Shown here piece by piece: positions 15,701 through 23,168 of a stretch of DNA of 29,292 nucleotides (its first letter is position 1; each line of letters begins with the position of its first letter). Source of the stretch: Chloroflexota bacterium (GTDB lineage Bacteria; Chloroflexota; Dehalococcoidia; GIF9; AB-539-J10). Under the pieces are notes generated by a model. It was not told the DNA's origin. It made no database searches and saw only the letters and a list, made by a program, of their open reading frames with translations. A program made the translations under genes and the position numbers. The stretch spans positions 1 through 29,292 of the forward strand of contig JADFUZ010000075.1 in the NCBI GenBank assembly GCA_015222295.1. The letters run 5' to 3'.

Positions 15701-16825
15701 GTGGGGGTCGAAAGCAGGACACGTGAGCATGAATGGAGGCTCGAGGATTCGCTGCGAGAGCTATCGTTCTTGGCGGAGACGGCGGGCGCGAACGTGGTAG
15801 GCATGTTGACTCAGAAACGGGATGTGCCTTCCAAAACCCACTACATGGGCAAGGGGAAGATTGCGGAACTTGTCAGCCTCAAAGAGCGGTATCAATACGA
15901 TGTCGTGGTTTTTGACGATGAGCTGTCTCCGAGACAGCAACGAAACCTTGAGGAGACGCTGGAGACGAAGGTTATCGATCGCACGGCTCTAATTCTAGAC
16001 ATATTTGCCAAGCAAGCGCGAACGCATGAGGGAAAGCTTCAGGTCGAATTGGCTCAACACCAGTATCTTCTCCCTCGTCTTGTGGGGCAATGGAGCCACC
16101 TTGAGCGACTTGGTGGTGGGATTGGTACCAGAGGTCCTGGCGAGTCACAGTTGGAGACTGACCGACGCCTCATCCGCAAACGGATCAATCGACTGCAGCG
16201 TGAGATTGAGGATGTAAGGCGACATCGGGCTCTCTATCGAGAAAGGCGCAAAGAAGGTGGAGTGCCAATAGTGGCCCTGGTGGGATATACGAACGCTGGC
16301 AAAAGCACTTTGTTCAATGCTTTGAGTAAAGCCGGGGTAGTTGTTGAAGACAGACTGTTCTCCACTCTCGATCCTGTGACGCGCCGCTTGAGCCTACCGG
16401 GCGGGTGGTGGTGCTTGATTACAGACACAGTTGGCTTCATCCATAAACTGCCTCCGTCGGTCATCGCAGCTTTTCGCGCTACGCTGGAGGAGCTTGGTGA
16501 AGCTGATCTACTCTTGCACGTGGTAGATATAGTGCACCCGAATGCAGCTGGTCAGTGCCGGACTGTAGAGGACATACTCGGCGACCTGAGTCTCCAAGAC
16601 AAACCCAGGATAACCGTATTCAATAAGTTGGATTTGGCTGTGCAGGGCGAACAAGAACTGGGGACTCTCAAGACTGTTCCCCGCCTTGAGGAAGCAATCG
16701 TGCTGCCGGATGGAAACATAACTCTTGTTTCCGCGATTAGAGGCTGGGGCATAGGAGATCTTCTCAGCAAGATCAGTACCAACATCGGAACCCGTCCCCT
16801 CGAGACGTCTTCACGAGCTGTCTGA
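15701..16825 (+). CDS. hflX: GTPase HflX
   Basis: Ribosome-associated GTPase that splits stalled or heat-damaged 70S ribosomes. The N-terminal HflX domain has TAGANVVGMLTQKRDVPSKTHYMGKGKI and VVFDDELSPRQQRNLE. Next comes the glycine-rich linker GGGIGTRGPGESQLETDRR with a following coiled coil. The G domain has G1 GYTNAGKST, G3 DTVGF and G4 NKLD. The start is problematic. The GTG at 15701 has no ribosome binding site and cuts off the conserved first strand (AFVVGVE). The frame is open upstream to 15608 without any ATG/GTG/TTG. A perfect AGGAGG at 15639-15644 precedes an ATA at 15650 in this frame and an ATG at 15646 in another frame that stops after nine codons. The true start is probably near 15646-15650. 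Confidence 0.92.
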   Translation: MGVESRTREHEWRLEDSLRELSFLAETAGANVVGMLTQKRDVPSKTHYMGKGKIAELVSLKERYQYDVVVFDDELSPRQQRNLEETLETKVIDRTALILDIFAKQARTHEGKLQVELAQHQYLLPRLVGQWSHLERLGGGIGTRGPGESQLETDRRLIRKRINRLQREIEDVRRHRALYRERRKEGGVPIVALVGYTNAGKSTLFNALSKAGVVVEDRLFSTLDPVTRRLSLPGGWWCLITDTVGFIHKLPPSVIAAFRATLEELGEADLLLHVVDIVHPNAAGQCRTVEDILGDLSLQDKPRITVFNKLDLAVQGEQELGTLKTVPRLEEAIVLPDGNITLVSAIRGWGIGDLLSKISTNIGTRPLETSSRAV

Positions 16826-16866
16826 AATTCGTATCTGGCTACTGATAGATGTGACAGGAGCTGCAC

Positions 16867-18024
16867 TTGAACTACGTTGAAGTTCTGGAAGACCTTATCT
16901 CGATTGATACGTCTATGCCGCCGGGTTTGAATTACGATGTGGCGATCAACTATCTTCAGCCGTTGTTTGAGCAGGTTGGCTTTGAGACGAAAACAATAGA
17001 CATTCCCAAGGAACATGCTGAAGGAAGGGAAGGGAGGGTCAACCTCATCTGTCATAGGTCAGAGCCGGGGAGACCCCGCTTGATTCTCTATTCTCACGTT
17101 GATGTAGTGCCGGCGGAGGGATGGGATGCCTTCAAGCCCAGGACAGCGAGCGGGAGAATCTATGGGAGGGGAGCCGCCGATATGAAAGGAGCAATTGCTG
17201 CGTTGCTTCTTGGGCTGGAAGCCCTGAAAGGCAAGCCCTTGAGATATGATACTTCGGTGATGGTGACCACTGACGAAGAAGTAAGCCAGGCGAGCCAGAT
17301 TCGATACCTGGCCCAGTTCTTGCAGCCTCTCCGTCGATCTGCCGTTCTTAGCCTTGATTCCAGCTTTGGTTACGTGGCGATAGCCAACCTCGGAGTATTG
17401 CAGATGGACATCAGGGTCAAGGGGAAATCGGTTCACTCCGGACTGTCCCATTTGGGCGTGAACGCCGTGGAGAAAGCGAATCTCTTGATCAAAGCTCTTC
17501 TTGATGTCAAGAATATGGTGGTTGAGAGGAAGTCGGCCATTGATGTTCATCCTAGCACGGGGATTGCCAAAATGGAGCCAAGGTTGAATATAAATCGGGT
17601 AGAGGGAGGCCTAAAGGTCAATATTGTCCCTGATCAATGCCTGATTTCCTTGGATCGACGGCTGATCCCCGAGGAGAACGTGGAAGATGCAGAGAGAGAA
17701 CTAATGGATGCCCTGTTCTCCGTTGAAGGAGTGGATTGGGAAGTGGAGAGGGTTTTCAAGATTCCCACCGTTCCTCCCTGCCAAGACCCTGTTGTTGACG
17801 AGTTGGCTCAGACACTTGGGATGGTTGCGGGCCAGGGAGGGAAATTTGGCGAAATGATATCTGGAGACCTGCCTTATGTTGCGACCACCGAATGGGGAGC
17901 CAAGGAATTCGGGTTAGGAGTGATTAGGTCCGAGTGCAACATCCATGGCAAAGACGAGTTTGTCTATCAGAAGGATATTGAATGTCTAGCCGAAGTGATC
18001 AATCGCTTTCTCTCAGCCGCCTGA
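16867..18024 (+). CDS. M20-family metallopeptidase/deacylase
   Basis: A 385-residue member of the M20 zinc hydrolase family (ArgE/DapE/CPG2 and dipeptidases). The di-zinc ligands are recognisable: His and Asp in YSHVDVVP, Asp in GRGAADMKGA, the catalytic Glu pair in TTDEEVS, and the C-terminal His in CNIHGKDE. A dimerisation-type lid domain runs from about residue 180 to 290 and contains GKSVHSGLSHLGVNAVEKA. The start is TTG at 16867 with AGGAG six bases upstream. The nearby dapF and dapL might suggest succinyl-DAP desuccinylase, but DapL bypasses that step, so I keep the substrate open. Confidence 0.88.
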   Translation: MNYVEVLEDLISIDTSMPPGLNYDVAINYLQPLFEQVGFETKTIDIPKEHAEGREGRVNLICHRSEPGRPRLILYSHVDVVPAEGWDAFKPRTASGRIYGRGAADMKGAIAALLLGLEALKGKPLRYDTSVMVTTDEEVSQASQIRYLAQFLQPLRRSAVLSLDSSFGYVAIANLGVLQMDIRVKGKSVHSGLSHLGVNAVEKANLLIKALLDVKNMVVERKSAIDVHPSTGIAKMEPRLNINRVEGGLKVNIVPDQCLISLDRRLIPEENVEDAERELMDALFSVEGVDWEVERVFKIPTVPPCQDPVVDELAQTLGMVAGQGGKFGEMISGDLPYVATTEWGAKEFGLGVIRSECNIHGKDEFVYQKDIECLAEVINRFLSAA

Positions 18025-18097
18025 GGGGAGCTTGGATGGTCTTGGTAGCCAGGGGGCAGCTAAATAAGGAGGAAGGCAATGTGGTATTGTGTTTTGA

Positions 18098-18106
18098 TGC
18101 TATAAT
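18098..18106 (+). promoter_or_regulatory. Extended -10 promoter for the ribbon-helix-helix gene
   Basis: A perfect TATAAT (18101-18106) preceded by TG one base upstream forms an extended -10 element. No good -35 hexamer lies 17 bases upstream, which is normal for extended -10 promoters. Transcription would begin near 18113, about 23 bases before the next start codon. Confidence 0.5.
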
Positions 18107-18135
18107 GGGAAGACGGATATGTGCAGGGGGTGAAC

Positions 18136-18357
18136 ATGGCCAAGGGAACAAGGATAACTGTAGATTTGGGAGACGAGGAGCTGCTCAAGGGAATCAAATT
18201 CGCTGCTGTGGAGCAAGGCAAGCCAGTCCGGCAGATTGTGATCGAAGCGCTGGAGCAATGGCTTGAGAGGACGAAGAGTTCAGGGAGCAAGGACTTTCAA
18301 GCTATGATCCGGGCGCTGAGTGATTACCGGAAGGATGTTGGGCAAGCCAGTGGTTGA
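18136..18357 (+). CDS. Ribbon-helix-helix (CopG/Arc-like) protein
   Basis: A 73-residue protein. Residues 5-12 (TRITVDLG) look like the DNA-contacting beta strand of the ribbon-helix-helix fold. They are followed by helix 1 (EELLKGIKFAAVEQ), the GKPVRQIV turn and helix 2 (IEALEQWLER). The last 25 residues are a charged tail. Such proteins are transcriptional repressors or antitoxins. No toxin-like frame adjoins it: the next gene is a FAH-family hydrolase 85 bases on. It has its own extended -10 promoter and a strong AGGGGGTG ribosome binding site, so it may be regulated apart from its neighbours. Target unknown. Confidence 0.75.
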   Translation: MAKGTRITVDLGDEELLKGIKFAAVEQGKPVRQIVIEALEQWLERTKSSGSKDFQAMIRALSDYRKDVGQASG

Positions 18358-18442
18358 GGATGAGGGACTCAAGCTGATGATAGGGATGCTGTGATGTGAA
18401 TCCTGGCAACAAGAAGATCGAGACAATGGAAAAGGAGGACGA

Positions 18443-19252
18443 ATGAAAATCGTGCGTTTTGCAATCGAGAGGGCAATCAGGTACGGGGTGCTTGAGGGTG
18501 ACAAGGTTAGAGTGATAGCAGGAAGGCCCTATAGTCAGCTGCGTGAACCCCAAGCTAAGTTGAGGCTGGGTGAAGGCACGTACAGTCTGGCGGATGTGAA
18601 GCTTCTTGCGCCGTGCCTTCCCTCCAAGATAGTGGCGGTGGGACTCAACTACAGAAAGCATGCCGAGGAAAGGAAGTTGCCTATACCTGACCATCCACTA
18701 ATTTTCCTGAAACCGCCGAGTTCGGTGATAGGAACAGAGGATAATATCATCTATCCCAGCGTATCGAAGCGGGTGGATTATGAAGGCGAGATGGGTGTCG
18801 TAGTAGGGAAGAAAGCAAAGGCAGTGAAGAGGGTTCGAGCGAGAGAGTACATTCTAGGTTACACGTGTGTCAATGATGTTTCTGCGCGACAGGAAATGGC
18901 CGACGATGGTGGGCAGGTGACGCGTTCAAAAAGCTACGACACCTTTGCAGCAATAGGACCGTGCATTGAGACTGAGATTTCCCCTGATGACCTCAGGCTT
19001 GAGACGTGCCTCAATGGCGAGGTCCTTCAATCTTCGCGGACGAACGACCTCATCTTTCCCGTCGATGTGCTGGTGGAGTTCGTTTCAAGTATAATGACGC
19101 TCCTGCCTGGCGATGTCATTTCTACAGGGACTCCTTCGGGCACAGGAACTCCTGAGGGGCCAGGACCGATGAAGCCTGGTGACATTGTAGAGGTCAAGAT
19201 TGAGGGCATAGGCACCCTAAGGAACTATGTAGTGGAGCAGGGACTGAGGTAG
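18443..19252 (+). CDS. Fumarylacetoacetate hydrolase family protein
   Basis: A 269-residue protein with a small N-terminal domain and a C-terminal FAH domain, which hydrolyses, decarboxylates or isomerises 2-oxo/1,3-dicarbonyl acids using Mg2+ or Mn2+. Metal-binding acids are seen in VDYEGEMGVVVG and in the VNDVSARQ aspartate. The catalytic-region RSKSYDTFAAIGPCI and the STGTPSGTG loop are also typical. Family members include 2-hydroxyhepta-2,4-diene-1,7-dioate isomerase, acylpyruvase and oxaloacetate decarboxylase; the sequence does not single one out. The ATG follows AAGGAGG. Confidence 0.9.
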   Translation: MKIVRFAIERAIRYGVLEGDKVRVIAGRPYSQLREPQAKLRLGEGTYSLADVKLLAPCLPSKIVAVGLNYRKHAEERKLPIPDHPLIFLKPPSSVIGTEDNIIYPSVSKRVDYEGEMGVVVGKKAKAVKRVRAREYILGYTCVNDVSARQEMADDGGQVTRSKSYDTFAAIGPCIETEISPDDLRLETCLNGEVLQSSRTNDLIFPVDVLVEFVSSIMTLLPGDVISTGTPSGTGTPEGPGPMKPGDIVEVKIEGIGTLRNYVVEQGLR

Positions 19253-19371
19253 GGAGGATAGCTATTCTGATCGTTGGTCCAGGCGCGTTGTAGAGGAAGA
19301 TGGCGTTGTGGGACTACCTGCGGAATCGTACAATTGGAGTGGGAGTCTGAGAAGGTTGTCGTATTGGCCAC

Positions 19372-20859
19372 ATGTCCGAGTATGAGACCGTAGGTCTGAA
19401 GCCGAGCGCTGAGCCTGCACGGTTCAGGGCGCGTGACTTGGGACTTGAGACTGGGATATACCTCCCGGGTGATCACAACGCAATAACCGATGTACCGGGA
19501 GTTCTGGTGGGGCAGAAAACGGTATGGAAAGACCCACCTGAGGTGCGCGACGTTTCTCACAGAGTCAGATCGGGTGTCACAGCAGTCCTCCCTCATAGTG
19601 GCGACATGCTCAGGCGAAAGGTGCCATGTGGGATCTATCTGGGCAATGCTTTTGGAAAGCTGACCGGGTATACGCAGGTGAAGGAGCTGGGCAGCATTGA
19701 GACTCCTATCTTGTTGACAAGCACCCTGAATGTTCCGAAAGTTGCTGATGCGTTGATAACCTACGTGCTCCAACTGGCGGGCAACGAAGAGGTCAGATCA
19801 GTGAATCCAATAGTAGGGGAGACCAACGATGGTGATCTCAGCGATTGCAGATCTAGACCGGTGCAGGCGCAAGACGTGGTCGATGCGCTGATGGGTGCCA
19901 GAGGGGGGCCTGTGCTCGAGGGTTCTGTAGGGGCTGGCACTGGTACCTGTTGTCTGGGGTGGAAGGGAGGCATTGGGACTGCATCAAGGATATTACCACC
20001 CAAGGGAGCAGGGTATACTGTCGGCGTGCTGGTTCAGACAAATTTCGGAGGGCTTCTGACGGTGAACGGGGCTGCAGTTGGCAGAGAACTGGGCACGTTT
20101 CCATATCGCGGTAATGTAGCTCAGCAAGACGGCAGTTGCATGGTCATAGCTGCAACGGACGCCCCTCTATGCTCTCGCAATCTCGAAAGGTTGGCCAAGA
20201 GAGCAATGCATGGTCTGGTCAAATGTGGCTCATCTGGCAGTACCGGAAGCGGCGACTATGCAATAGCATTCTCAACAGCTTACACCGTGCCCTATGATGG
20301 CCCGGTGGAGTTTCTCAACGAAGCTGCCGTGTCGGCGCTATTCTTGGCCGCTCAGGAGGCCAGTGAGGAAGCAGTACTGAATTCAATGCTCAAGGCCACG
20401 ACGGTTGTTGGTAGAGATGAACACTGCTCTCGTGCTATTCCCCTGGAGCATGTGATAGGGATTTGTGATAGGCACGACGTTCTGTTCGCACACTCAAAGC
20501 TGCCTCCCTGGGCACCGACCAGCAGGGAAGGGAGCCTCGAGGACTGCGGCGGGAGGCTCGAGGCGCTCGTGGAGCATGTCTCGTGTGCTCAGATTCCTGA
20601 CGGTACGAAGTCGAGCTTGCTGGGGACGCTCAATGGGGCAAGGAAGCAGAGTTCTGAGGCGTTGATGTTCATACGCGAAGCGAAGGAAGAGCAGGCCAAC
20701 AATGCGTTGCGGACGTGTTCGAAGATGATAGAGACTGCGAGGAGTCAGGTCATGCGTGATGACGGAATACCCGAACCGTATGCATCTCTGTTCGTTTCGC
20801 ACGCGAATTTGGGAACATGGGTCTGCGAGAAAGCTGGAGCAACACGTAGTAGCAGATAG
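19372..20859 (+). CDS. P1/DmpA-type (S58) aminopeptidase with C-terminal extension
   Basis: Residues about 17-365 form the DmpA/BapA fold: RDLGLETGIYLPGDHNAITDVPGVLVG at the start, VNPIVGETNDG in the middle, and TGSGDYAIAFST holding the presumed nucleophile S293. Enzymes of this Ntn-like family cut themselves before that serine and act as aminopeptidases on D-amino acid, beta-peptide or small amide substrates. The rest (about residues 366-495) is absent from typical roughly 375-residue members. It contains a helical stretch, SSLLGTLNGARKQSSEAL onwards, that loosely recalls FIMAH-type helical domains. No signal peptide is seen. The ribosome binding site is weak. Confidence 0.87.
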   Translation: MSEYETVGLKPSAEPARFRARDLGLETGIYLPGDHNAITDVPGVLVGQKTVWKDPPEVRDVSHRVRSGVTAVLPHSGDMLRRKVPCGIYLGNAFGKLTGYTQVKELGSIETPILLTSTLNVPKVADALITYVLQLAGNEEVRSVNPIVGETNDGDLSDCRSRPVQAQDVVDALMGARGGPVLEGSVGAGTGTCCLGWKGGIGTASRILPPKGAGYTVGVLVQTNFGGLLTVNGAAVGRELGTFPYRGNVAQQDGSCMVIAATDAPLCSRNLERLAKRAMHGLVKCGSSGSTGSGDYAIAFSTAYTVPYDGPVEFLNEAAVSALFLAAQEASEEAVLNSMLKATTVVGRDEHCSRAIPLEHVIGICDRHDVLFAHSKLPPWAPTSREGSLEDCGGRLEALVEHVSCAQIPDGTKSSLLGTLNGARKQSSEALMFIREAKEEQANNALRTCSKMIETARSQVMRDDGIPEPYASLFVSHANLGTWVCEKAGATRSSR

Positions 20860-20879
20860 GAAGCTTAGGGAGGTAGGAA

Positions 20880-21185
20880 ATGGCGCTAGCGGAGATTACC
20901 GTCATCCCTTCGGGGACGAAGAGCCCGTCGGTCAGTAAGTATGTAGCCGGGGCAGTCAAGATCCTGCAACAAGAAAAGGGCATAGAGTATGAGATAACTT
21001 CGATGGGAACAATCGTTGAGGCCGACTTGAACACAATCCTAGTGGTGGCAAGGAAGATGCACGAAGCAGCCTTCGCTGGAGGGGTTCAGAGAGTGATGAC
21101 TCTTCTGAAGATTGATGACCGAAGAGACAAGGCTTTGAGCATGAGAGGCAAGGTGGAGTCGTTGATGGTGCAGTTGGAGAAGTAG
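20880..21185 (+). CDS. MTH1187-family (UPF0045) thiamine-binding-like protein
   Basis: A 101-residue ferredoxin-like-fold protein of the MTH1187/YkoF-related family. Family features are the N-terminal AEITVIPSGTKSPSVSKYVAGAV strand-helix, YEITSMGTIVEADLNTILVVARKMHEAAF and RVMTLLKIDDRRDK. Some members bind thiamine or a related ligand as tetramers; the role here is unproven. A GGGAGG site lies 8 bases upstream of the ATG, 20 bases after the peptidase gene, consistent with co-transcription. Confidence 0.9.
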   Translation: MALAEITVIPSGTKSPSVSKYVAGAVKILQQEKGIEYEITSMGTIVEADLNTILVVARKMHEAAFAGGVQRVMTLLKIDDRRDKALSMRGKVESLMVQLEK

Positions 21186-21289
21186 GGCTACTGTCTTATG
21201 CTCCGGTCCGCATTTTGCGCTGCTGGTAAGCACGATGTTAGAATGCGCAGCATCACGGAATGGCAATTTATCGAGTCTGGTTCCTTCGT

Positions 21290-21319
21290 TTGACTTGTCC
21301 TGCGCAAAAGGTTTATCGT
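21290..21319 (+). promoter_or_regulatory. Possible promoter of the riboflavin operon
   Basis: TTGACT (21290-21295) and TATCGT (21314-21319) are 18 bases apart in the 224-base gap before ribD. The -10 matches four of six positions. No FMN riboswitch (RFN element) could be recognised in the gap. If used, the leader would be about 85 bases. Confidence 0.35.
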
Positions 21320-21409
21320 TCCTGTGGTTTCGCAAGCGCATCTCGAGGTCAGGATGGGCTCACTATCGGTGGGTGCTATGAGGATCTTATCAGAGAGCGG
21401 TAGACGTTA

Positions 21410-22528
21410 ATGTCATCAACCGAATACATGGAGTGCGCTTTGTCCTTAGCTGGGTTGGCTACAGGATATGCCAGCCCCAATCCAGCAGTGGGGGCTGTGG
21501 TTGTCAAGAAGGGAACTGTTGTCGGCATGGGGTACTCTCAGCCTGCCGGGTCAGACCATGCTGAAGTTGTGGCGCTTCGGCAGGCTGGCGACATGGCGCG
21601 CGATGCGACCATGTATGTTACTCTGGAACCTTGCTGCCATTATGGGCGTACCCCACCTTGCACTCAGGCCATAATCAATGCTGGCATCTTGGAAGTCCAC
21701 ATAGCGTTGCTTGATCCCAATCCGTTGGTGTCTGGGCGTGGGGTGGTGGAACTCAACGGGGCGGGCATCAGGACGTTCGTGGGGGCATATCAGCAGGAGG
21801 CCTACCAGATAAACGAGGCGTACATCAAGTTCATCACTACTGGCCTACCTTTCGTTATCACCAAGTTCGCCATGAGCCTCGATGGCAAGATCGCCACCAG
21901 GACAGGGCAGTCGAAGTGGATAAGCAACGAAGAGGCGAGGACCTATGTGCATGCATTGCGGAACACCGTCGACGCGATAATGGTAGGAGTGAATACCGTG
22001 ATTGTTGACAACCCGCAACTGACTTGCCGATGCCGGTGTGATAAAGGTGGCAAGGCAAAGAAGCAGCCTATGCGTTTGGTCGTTGATAGCAATGGGAGAA
22101 CACCATTGGAGGCTGATGTCTTCAGGCAGCCGGGAAGAACGCTGCTTGCGGCTGTTGAACCTCTGGATGAGGAAAGGAAGGGGAGGCTTGCTGAAATTGG
22201 AGTCCAGGTACTGGAACTGCCAGCAGAGAAGGGGCAAGTGGATTTGGAAGAGCTATTGAAGCAGCTCGGTCAGTTGGGCGTAGTTACCCTTTTGGTAGAA
22301 GGAGGAAGCGAGCTCTTGGGGTCGCTTTTCGACCGTAGCCTGGTAGATAAGGTACTGGCCTTCATTTCGCCAATCATAATTGGTGGGGGGCAGGCTAGGA
22401 GTGCGGTCGGCGGCTGTGGCGTTGATAGAATAGTGGAAGCGTTATGCTTGGAGCGTGTCAGTTTCAAGAGCTTTGGTGACAACATACTGGCGAGTGGGTA
22501 CGTGGCGAGGGGAAGCGCGCGCGAGTAG
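21410..22528 (+). CDS. ribD: Bifunctional riboflavin deaminase/reductase RibD
   Basis: Carries out the second and third steps of the GTP branch: deamination of the diaminopyrimidine and NADPH reduction of the ribosyl chain. The N-terminal zinc deaminase domain (about residues 1-145) has SPNPAVGAVVV, the catalytic HAE (SDHAEVVAL) and PCCHYGRTPPC. The reductase domain (from about residue 148) begins LPFVITKFAMSLDGKIATRTG and has VGVNTV, DNPQLTCR and LLVEGGSELL. The 372-residue length is normal. The gene is first of four consecutive rib genes and ends one base before ribE. Confidence 0.96.
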   Translation: MSSTEYMECALSLAGLATGYASPNPAVGAVVVKKGTVVGMGYSQPAGSDHAEVVALRQAGDMARDATMYVTLEPCCHYGRTPPCTQAIINAGILEVHIALLDPNPLVSGRGVVELNGAGIRTFVGAYQQEAYQINEAYIKFITTGLPFVITKFAMSLDGKIATRTGQSKWISNEEARTYVHALRNTVDAIMVGVNTVIVDNPQLTCRCRCDKGGKAKKQPMRLVVDSNGRTPLEADVFRQPGRTLLAAVEPLDEERKGRLAEIGVQVLELPAEKGQVDLEELLKQLGQLGVVTLLVEGGSELLGSLFDRSLVDKVLAFISPIIIGGGQARSAVGGCGVDRIVEALCLERVSFKSFGDNILASGYVARGSARE

Positions 22529-22529
22529 C

Positions 22530-23165
22530 ATGTTTAGTGGAATAGTGGAGGAGATTGGCGTGGTCCAGGAAGCATCTCCAGCGTATTTGGTTATCGAAGC
22601 TGTGAAGGTGCTTGAGGGTGTAGAGGCAGGCGACAGCATGGCTGTCAACGGCGCGTGTCTGACAGTGACCTGTCTGAGCGGTGGCGGCTTCCGAGCCGAT
22701 ATTATGCCGGAGACACTGCGCTGCACTAATCTTGGTGGACTTCACTATGGTGATAAGGTGAATCTGGAGAGAGCAATGCAACTGGGTGCACGTCTTGGTG
22801 GTCACTTGGTGCTGGGCCACGTCGACGATACTGGGCGTGTAGTGTCCGTGGTCGCCGAAGAGGCTGCGCGTATCATGAGGATTTCGGCTCCTGCAGCGGT
22901 CATGCCCTACGTAGCCGGCAAGGGGTTCATCGCCGTCGATGGCACCAGCCTTACGGTTGTTAGCGCGGGCGATTCCTCTTTCACGGTTTCTCTGGTGGCG
23001 CATACCCTGGCGTCGACCACATTGGGTCATAGGAAGCCGGGGGACGAAGTGAATCTGGAGGTGGACGTTGTAGCCAGGTATCTGGGACGCATCAACGGGC
23101 ACAGGAGCCAGGGATTGACCCTTGAGTCTCTCGAGGCAGACGGATTTGCAAGAAGGGGAAGCTGA
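22530..23165 (+). CDS. ribE: Riboflavin synthase alpha chain
   Basis: Dismutates two 6,7-dimethyl-8-ribityllumazines to riboflavin. The protein has the usual two tandem lumazine-binding barrels: MFSGIVEEIG, SMAVNGACLTV and GGHLVLGHVDDTG in the first, and FIAVDGTSLTVV with VNLEVDVVARYLGR in the second. The ATG at 22530 gives the canonical N-terminus and 211 residues. The open frame extends upstream within ribD but is not used. Confidence 0.96.
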   Translation: MFSGIVEEIGVVQEASPAYLVIEAVKVLEGVEAGDSMAVNGACLTVTCLSGGGFRADIMPETLRCTNLGGLHYGDKVNLERAMQLGARLGGHLVLGHVDDTGRVVSVVAEEAARIMRISAPAAVMPYVAGKGFIAVDGTSLTVVSAGDSSFTVSLVAHTLASTTLGHRKPGDEVNLEVDVVARYLGRINGHRSQGLTLESLEADGFARRGS

Positions 23166-23168
23166 ACG

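Noticed and set aside
16867..18024. Calling the M20 protein DapE
   Set aside because: The M20 motifs do not distinguish DapE from peptidases, and the DapL route makes DapE unnecessary.
21186..21409. FMN riboswitch before ribD
   Set aside because: I looked for the conserved RFN blocks and could not find them; only a weak promoter could be proposed.
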